A stretch of 64,000 bases of DNA from Coriaria nepalensis. Its lineage: Eukaryota > Streptophyta > Magnoliopsida > Cucurbitales > Coriariaceae. Every line of letters begins with the position of its first letter. The stretch's first letter is position 1. Positions 49,191 through 64,000 of the stretch are shown piece by piece. The translations under genes and the position numbers were made by a program. Location of the stretch: positions 4,285,501 through 4,349,500 of the forward strand of contig CP114498.1 in assembly GCA_027186245.1 (NCBI GenBank), given 5' to 3'. Below the pieces are notes generated by a model that worked only from the letters and a program-made list of their open reading frames with translations, searched no databases and was not told the DNA's origin.

Positions 49191-49519
49191 ACATATTGTA
49201 TCTAAGTAATAAACCAGTTGGAGATACAACCATCAAATATTAATATTAGTGCATCCATATCTAAAAAAATAAAAAATAAAGGTACAGTAACCATATCAAT
49301 AGAAGTAGGTGAAAGTGTAGACCTATTGGGTTAGACTCAATGAATATATTATTGTTATTTATTATGAGATACAATCTTATTTATAAATATTAATAATATT
49401 ATTATTTATTATTTATTATTCATTAAATAGTAATAAATATATTAATCTATTTATCAGGTTTATTAATTATATTAAAATCAAAATTATATATTTATTTATT
49501 ACATAATAAAATTCAATAT
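49191..49519. other. AT-rich intergenic DNA
   Basis: TA-rich sequence with ATTATTTATTATT repeats near 49385-49430. No gene is seen. Confidence 0.4.
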
Positions 49520-50415
49520 ATGGTTGTTGTGCAATTCTTATCTATTATTGGTACGCCCTTCTTGGATCGTACTCTTTGTCGATCTCTTATCAGTGCCATG
49601 CAATACTTTGACTATCATCCATCCAAATCTTGCTCATCTGTCAACTCCGTAACTCAATTCCTACCTGCTTCCACCGATGATCATTTTCAGGCTGTCAAAC
49701 AGATACTCCGATATGTTAAGAGCACCATTAACTTTAGCGTATCCTTTACTTGCTCCTCGTCTACCGGTTTAGCTGCTTACTCGAATGTTGATTGGGTTGG
49801 CTGCTTGGATACTCATCATTCTACCTCCGATAATTGCGTGTTTCTTGGCAGCAATCTCGTCTCTTGGAGCGCTAAGAAATAGCCGACTATTTCACGCTTT
49901 ACTTATGAATCATAATATTACGCTCTTGCTCTTGCTCTTTCTACCGCCGAAGTTGTTTGGCTTTGTCATTTACTCTGTGATCTTCATGTTATTTCTCATC
50001 GACCGATCCTCCTATGTGATAACAAAAGCACTATCTTTCTTCACTCAAATACCATCTCGAACAAGCGTGCCAACACATTGATCTAGATTACCACTTTATT
50101 CATGAACTTGTTGTCATTGGCACTATTACTACTCAACACATATCCTCAAACCTTCAAGTAACAGACATCTTTACCAAGTGTGTCTCTCGACCACCTTACT
50201 CATTTTTGTCATTCCAAGTTTTGCGATTCGACTAATCCTACAGTTGGCCTGCGGGGGGTTGAGAATAATCCTCCATGATATTCTCCTGCTCCCAAGGGAT
50301 TTATATATATTCGCTATAATATTGTTTCCTTGTAGATAACACCTTTACAGTATGTTCTTACCCTTGTATATTCACATATCTATATTACACATAATCCACC
50401 ATAGGGTCTAGGTGG
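49520..50415 (+). mobile_element. Copia RT end, RNase H and partial 3' LTR
   Basis: The frame contains RSLISAMQYFDYHPSKSCSS and VNSVTQFL, HFQAVKQILRYVKSTINFSV, AAYSNVDWVGCLD, and CVFLGSNLVSWSAKK (the copia RNase H start). After frameshifts it continues with TTAEVVWLCHL-like and ADIFTK-like pieces up to VGLRGG at about 50250. The G-rich tract GCGGGGGGT (50251-50259) fits a polypurine tract. TGAGAATAATCC at 50260 would open the 3' LTR, whose promoter-like TTTATATATATTCGC lies near 50300-50315. The right LTR end is not found. Integrase and most of RT are absent. Confidence 0.82.
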
Positions 50416-50469
50416 TTTTAACCAAATCCTTACACCAACCTCCGAGGCTCAAAGTCGTCACTCGACCTA

Positions 50470-50800
50470 ATCATGTATGAAAATTAATAAAGACCATTTA
50501 CGGTCTCAAAATAGGCCCCTAGAGCATGGTACTTTGCTCTTAAATATGTATTACGTAGGTTTGGCTTTCCTAACTCTACAGCAGATTCATCACTATTTGT
50601 TTTTCGGTCTACACCATTGTTACTTATTTTCTTGTGTATGTAGAGGATTTAATTCTTACATGCAATGAAACTAGTTTTGTGGACTATATCATTCATAAGC
50701 TTCAAATTCGGTTTTCCCTTAAATCATATGAGAGACTTTAGTTACTTCCTCGGGGTAGAAGTTATTCTCAACATCGAGATGGTGTTATAAAATTATTTGA
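50470..50800 (+). mobile_element. Second copia RT fragment (catalytic region)
   Basis: Pieces in two frames read APRAWYFALKYVLRRFGFPN, STADSSLFVF, LLLIFLC(Y)V(DD)-like and DFSYFLGVEV. The expected YVDD catalytic box is broken: the sequence reads TGT ATG TAG AGG. Its sequence lies upstream of RNase H in an intact element, yet here it comes after the RNase H/LTR piece, so it belongs to another copy or to a rearranged one. Confidence 0.7.
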
Positions 50801-51364
50801 TACTCTCATAATATTAAATACCATCAAATATATGTTACATAATTTCTATAAATTCCAAGAGTTTAATTCTAATACTTATTTGTATTCACTTAATCTTTCT
50901 ATTCTTGTAACCTATATAGTTTTACATTCATCAAGTATGCAAATAAACAAAGACTTCATTGACAATTTGGTATGCGGTGTAGAAATAAGAAGTATCCATT
51001 CACTCCATCATTGTCTTTTATTTTTTTTCTTTTATTTATAAAAATAATAACATTTTTTTAGTGATGTTAACCGACTAAGAGCACACCAGCTCAGAGCACG
51101 CTGGGCATGCCCGATGCCACGTCAGTCAAAATTATAATGTTAAAAAATAGAGAGTTTGGGTAAGACATGGAAGGAAAACAAGCCTTCAAATGCTAAGTTA
51201 GCAGTTCAATAATATATATCAGTCTAATACATTTATAACATTCCACTTCTCGATTGTATATAATAAGTGGCTTTTGGATTCAAACAAGCAAAAAGAAAAC
51301 CACAAGAAATTTGTAATCAATAAGTTGCAATGAGCACGAAAAAAATCATCCGGACAAAGTTGCA
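50801..51364. other. Intergenic and AlaRS 3' flank
   Basis: No gene is seen. The word GACTAAGAGCACACCAGC near 51072-51089 resembles hAT-type MITE sequence. The part next to 51364 should hold the AlaRS 3' UTR. Confidence 0.35.
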
Positions 51365-59977
<8,613 letters not shown>

Positions 59978-60759
59978 TCATAATACGGAAATTTATATTC
60001 TAAGCATCTTATAAAATGTCTTGTGCCATTAGCTCCGTCTTGTCTTAATCGAATCCAAGCTACACCAGAGTATAGTGTAGTGTTACTATAGTAGAGTGAA
60101 ATTCGGAACAAAAAGGAAAGAGAATAATATATTAAAATCTCCATAATTAATGTTTAAATATATAACAAATGTAATTAATTATATAATAACAGCAAAAGAA
60201 ATCCAATTATAAATAAATCACTAACATAAATATATTAATATATCATTTTAAATAAATTAATATTATATTAATATATTTAATAAAATTAAACCGTCGTGAT
60301 AATTTTTTTTTAATTAAATTTTTATTGTATATTGTATCGAAATGTACATAACCCAACCCAAGTTGTTAAACTCATTATAAATAGTTAGAGTTCACTTGTA
60401 ATCTCTTAGTATTGTTTCTTAGTTTAGTTAGTTAACTTAGTTATAGTTAATCTTTAAGGCATATTTAAGGCATAGTAAGTTTAGCTCAACTAGCTAAGCA
60501 TATTTAAGACAGTAATTTTCATTAAATTTTAATTAATAAAATTAGTTTTCTCTCTCCTTTCTCAACGAGTTTTCTCACTCGTTTTCCCGAGAAACAAATG
60601 GGCCAACTTTTCTTCAAGAATCTGCAAATTAGCTCGATTTTCTTCGATTCTTGTACATTAAGATTAGGGGATATGGAGTCGAGTAATGTTGATTGTGTAG
60701 AACATCTCTCCATATATATATAGAATACAGTAAATAGTAACTATGAAAACAATGATGCT
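59978..60759. other. AlaRS upstream region and AT-rich spacer
   Basis: AlaRS promoter and leader should lie at 59978-60120. No clear TATA box was picked. The rest is AT-rich with no gene. Confidence 0.35.
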
Positions 60760-60985
60760 ATAAAACAGAATAATATGCAAAACATAATTTGTAAGAAACA
60801 GAACAAAATAGTAAAATGGAACAGAACATAATCTATAAAAAATAAAACAAAATATAATCTGTAAAAATAGAATAGACTAGTAAAATAGAACATAATAATA
60901 AAACAGAACAGAATAGAATCTGGAAAAAATTAAATAGAATAGAAAAATAAACAAAATAGAATATGGTAACAGAACTAAACAGTAA
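60760..60985. repeat. Irregular A-rich minisatellite (AAACAGAAC / AATAGAATCTG-like units)
   Basis: About 225 bp of loosely repeated AAACAGAACA, AAATAGAACA and AATCTGTAAAAA units of uneven length. The strand is strongly purine-biased, with no stop-free frame of interest. It lies between AlaRS and the copia LTR. Confidence 0.6.
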
Positions 60986-60999
60986 CAAAAAATTAAACC

Positions 61000-61853
61000 G
61001 AGGCATGTTATGCAACAGTTTCCTTAAAACAGATTCGCCCCTTCATGTCGGTGTAGAAAGTTGAACGGCGTCTGTCTCCCAGGATACAACGGAGATGAAT
61101 AGTAGCGACGCACCACCGAATTATTTCCGACGAACTCAAACAGTGGCTCGAACTCTACCACCCCAGAAACTTAGAACTCTAGAGGGAGGAAGGAAATTAG
61201 AGGAATGAGAGATTTAGTTTTTGATTGTGTATTTTCAGATGGGAGGAAGATGTCAATTTATAGGCTCACGAGGGGAGAAGAGATTAATGGTAATTAACTT
61301 GGGTTTAATTTATGTTTAAATATGATGAAATTTAATTTCATCCTTTCATCTTCAACCTTTCATCTTCAAACCTTTCATCTTCTGCAGAAGAAAAAAAAAA
61401 TATCCGGGAGAAAAACAAAAAGGAGGGTCAAGGCAAATCGGGTCGTTTTCAGGCCGACATTCGGCGAGCCCAAGTGCAGGCACACACGAGCTAAGCCCGA
61501 TTCGGTCCGGATTTGCACCCCCTACAGGAGTGAGTAAGAGAGAGTATTCTAGTTTATATTTTATTACCCATTAACAAATGTGCAATTCTATATAAACACT
61601 CTCTCATTTGTTCTCCTTTCCAATGTGGGATAAAATTTTCTCCTTTATTTTTTTTTTCTTCAAACTATTTCAATGGTTGTACTTTGAGATTCAATTTCTC
61701 ATTCACCTATTAATCAGTTTGAGCGTACCATATATCAATTCGAAGCTCTCATGAAGAAGAATCTGAATCAGCTTTAACTTTTCGTTTACACGAAGTGGGC
61801 CCCACTCAAAATCAAGCATAAACATAGTATGTTGATATACTAATTTTTCAACA
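61000..61853 (-). mobile_element. Copia 3' LTR (approximate left end)
   Basis: On the minus strand TGTTGAAAAATTAG starts at 61853, directly after a purine tract ATGTGGAGGAT (61865-61855) that fits the polypurine tract. Inside are CCCACATTGGAAAGG, AGAGTGTTTATATAGAA, and further on GCCTATAAAT at 61265-61256, which could be the LTR promoter. The far end, expected near a CA around 60990-61010, is estimated. Confidence 0.6.
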
Positions 61854-62990
61854 ATCCTCCACATGAATGAAATTGACGGATTAACTAAAACATACATTTT
61901 TCAATATTAAAACGTTTTTGACCTGGAGATAGAGTTCGACGGTTTGAAACCTGCATAGGATAGGTATGTCTCAACCTTTGAACTTTCCATTGTAAAAGTA
62001 CATTGATTTTACTAGCTGATCAGTAGACACGATGTCTTTGAACTGTTCTATCGTTCATGTAAACAATAATGTACTTCACACAGGAATCTTACCTAACACA
62101 CTTGAGTTTTCATTGTTATGTTCATTTTGTCCTTGAACATCTGCCTGGTTCTGCAAGAGTTTATGAGAATTATGCCCAAGTTAATTCCCTTAGAAGTGGC
62201 CCCACTTCTCTCTCACATAAGTGATTCTTAATCAAGAGTAACCTGTTTTACTCTACTCAAATTTTCGACGCCTAAGAATCATTAAAAACATAGCTTATCC
62301 TTTCTCTTACGGGCATCACTGTTTCATCATGGGAATGGATAAGAGGATACCTCCCCCACAGTGATATAATTAAGTCTTATACAATTAGGTTGTCCCTTTG
62401 AACCTAGATCTTAGGATCTCCAGTCAACTAGGTTGGGTTTCCATTGTATTGACTTACTCTTTCATAGGCTTTAGTCTCATTCCCCTTGATGATTTTTCAA
62501 CTAACTCTCTATTTAACCCTTTGGTTAGCAAATCCGCAATGTTATCCATGGATAATTATAATTGAGAGTAGTTTACTAAACTTTTCCAGATAGCCTTCTT
62601 GAAGTTTTAGTATTTATCTTCTAACAAGAAAATTTTGGACTATAAGATTTTATGTCCTAGCTCTCTTATTTATTTTCTTATTCTTGAGTATGATAAACAC
62701 TAGAATTCGTTTATACTTCGTTCATTTTGAACCTTCTCATAAATATATGTTCAAGGAGAACATATCTCTTCTTATGGAATAAACCAAGAAGTTTGACATT
62801 CATTTTAGATAATGACCTTGTTTATTTTCTCATGTAAAAGTTTAGTATATGATCCATGTTAATTATTCTACGCATAGAATCATAATTAACATATTCTAAT
62901 CTAGCACGCTATAGATTATAAAGACACAAGCAACTAATAAAATAGCTAACTTTATTTTATTAATTTCTCAAAGGATCATTACATTTCATT
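61854..62990 (-). mobile_element. Copia 3' part: RNase H end and 3' untranslated region
   Basis: At 62543-62454 the minus strand reads NIADLLTKGLNRELVEKSS then RGMRLKPMKE and a stop, the typical end of a copia polyprotein. Between it and the LTR is untranslated sequence with words (ACCTAGTTGACTGGAGATCC) usual for this group. From 62560 to 62990 no clear pol coding remains. Protease, integrase, RT and most of RNase H are deleted. Confidence 0.7.
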
Positions 62991-63040
62991 TAGCTTATAA
63001 GCTCATCCAACAAACTTTTCCCACTTTTAAACAAAATAAA

Positions 63041-63973
63041 CTAAGCGGAGATATCAAAATCTGAGACATCTTGAGCAATATCTTCCACCATATTCGATTC
63101 TTGGCTTGATTTCTTCTTTGGGAGCCTACAATCCAAAGCTTTGTGACTCATCTTGTCACAGTTGAAGCATTTCCCTTGAAACTTAGTTTGCTTCTTTGAG
63201 ACTCCTCCTTTCGGTCCCAACTTAGACCATTTGTTGGTTCTTTTTAAATCCTGACTATATTCCACAACATTAGCCTTTGCCGCATGTTAAATAATCTATT
63301 TCTTATCAAAATTTCGATTATCTTCTTCAATTCGAGGTCGAACAATCAAATTTTTGATATTCATCTCCTTTCGCTTATGCTTGAGATAGTTCTTGAAATC
63401 CTTCCATCCGGGCGGCAACTTCTCAATGATAGCAGCTACTTGGAAGGTTTCACTTAAAATCATCCCCTCGACATGAATCTCATGCAAGATAACTTGTAGT
63501 TCTTGAACTTGATTGACTACTGTTTTGGAATCCACCATTTTATATTCAAGGAACCGGCCCACAACAGCTTTATTGGTACCAACATCCTCGGTTTTATACT
63601 TATGGTCTAAGGCATCCCATAGCTCCTTTGCCGTTTTCTTTATACTATACACAGAGTATAAAGAATCGGTCAAACCATTCATGATATAATTCCGATACAG
63701 AAAGTCAGAATGATTCCAAGTATCAACAGCATTGACTGCTTGGACATCAAGCTCATCATCTTTGAATACAGGAGCTATCTCCTTCAAGAATCTCGCGAGA
63801 TTCAGAGTAGTCAGGTAGAACAACATCTTTTGTTGCCACCTTTTGAAATTCTGCCCATTGAATTTTTCAGGCATTTCCCCATGGTTTATGGGATGAATTA
63901 CAGCAGCATGGGTATGAGTAACCGGGGAGGTTATCTCAACAGTAGTAACTTGTTTGATACTTTCAGAACTCAT
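63041..63973 (-). mobile_element. Copia gag with zinc knuckle
   Basis: The frame from ATG 63973 (MSSESIKQV...) encodes a retrotransposon gag: MPEKFNGQNFKRWQQKMLFY, AKELWDALDHKYKTED, FLEYKMVDSKTVVNQVQELQ, and IIEKLPPGWKDFKNYLKHKR. It stops after 225 codons. The reading resumes in a nearby frame with TNKWSKLGP and the CCHC knuckle CFNCDKMSHKALDC (63164-63123), then ends at 63041. The single break between gag core and knuckle and the lost pol show a dead copy. The 5' LTR, if present, lies beyond the window edge. Confidence 0.88.
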
Positions 63974-64000
63974 TTTTTTTTTCTTCTGAAAATCACAGAA

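Noticed and set aside
61322..61537. 71-codon plus-strand frame near the LTR
   Set aside because: It lies within the copia LTR on the opposite strand and has no similarity to a known protein.

Overview
The window is nuclear DNA of a flowering plant, almost certainly a eudicot. It is AT-rich, its genes have many short exons and long AT-rich introns, and most of the space between genes is decayed Ty1/copia retroelements, foldback elements and microsatellites. The species cannot be named from the sequence alone.

Six genes look intact. They are a BOR1-type borate exporter (+, 5887-10809, 12 exons, 709 aa), two small NIMIN-type NPR1-interactor genes (-, 14215-14592 and 29564-29953), a clade-I GSK3/SHAGGY-like kinase (-, 31733-34230, 12 coding exons, 410 aa), an eight-exon multi-pass membrane protein of unknown function (+, 41738-43556, 336 aa), and alanyl-tRNA synthetase (-, 51365-59977, 23 exons, 1000 aa). 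A tRNA-Ala(UGC) gene or pseudogene lies at 47276-47348 (-). The exon joins of the four spliced genes were followed by hand and keep phase from start to stop.

Layout. 0-5.4 kb: unassigned DNA, then a partial BOR duplicate (exons 4-7, broken) cut off by copia sequence. 5.4-10.8 kb: BOR1, with a possible short uORF in its leader. 11.3-13.3 kb: copia remnant on the minus strand. 14.2-14.6 kb: first NIMIN. 15.4-25.9 kb: a repeat complex containing three LTR-like segments and two decayed copies of one unrecognised ORF. 26-29 kb: foldback and hairpin elements. 29.6-30.0 kb: second NIMIN. 31.7-35.2 kb: GSK3-like kinase with a 5'UTR intron. 36-37.5 kb: copia 5' end next to a broken RING-H2 fragment. 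38.6-40 kb: degenerate DUF1985/Ulp1-type transposon ORF. 41.7-43.6 kb: membrane-protein gene, with a relic of a paralogue at 46.1-46.9 kb. 48.6-50.8 kb: three transposon fragments. 51.4-60 kb: AlaRS. 60.4-64 kb: copia element with an LTR and an internal deletion, running off the window.

The genes do not form one pathway. NIMINs act in salicylate/NPR1 signalling, SHAGGY-like kinases in hormone and stress signalling, BOR1 in boron nutrition and AlaRS in translation. The most distinctive points are the unrecognised LTR-like repeat family, the two GC-AG introns and two-start organisation of AlaRS, the partial BOR duplication, and the paired NIMIN genes.
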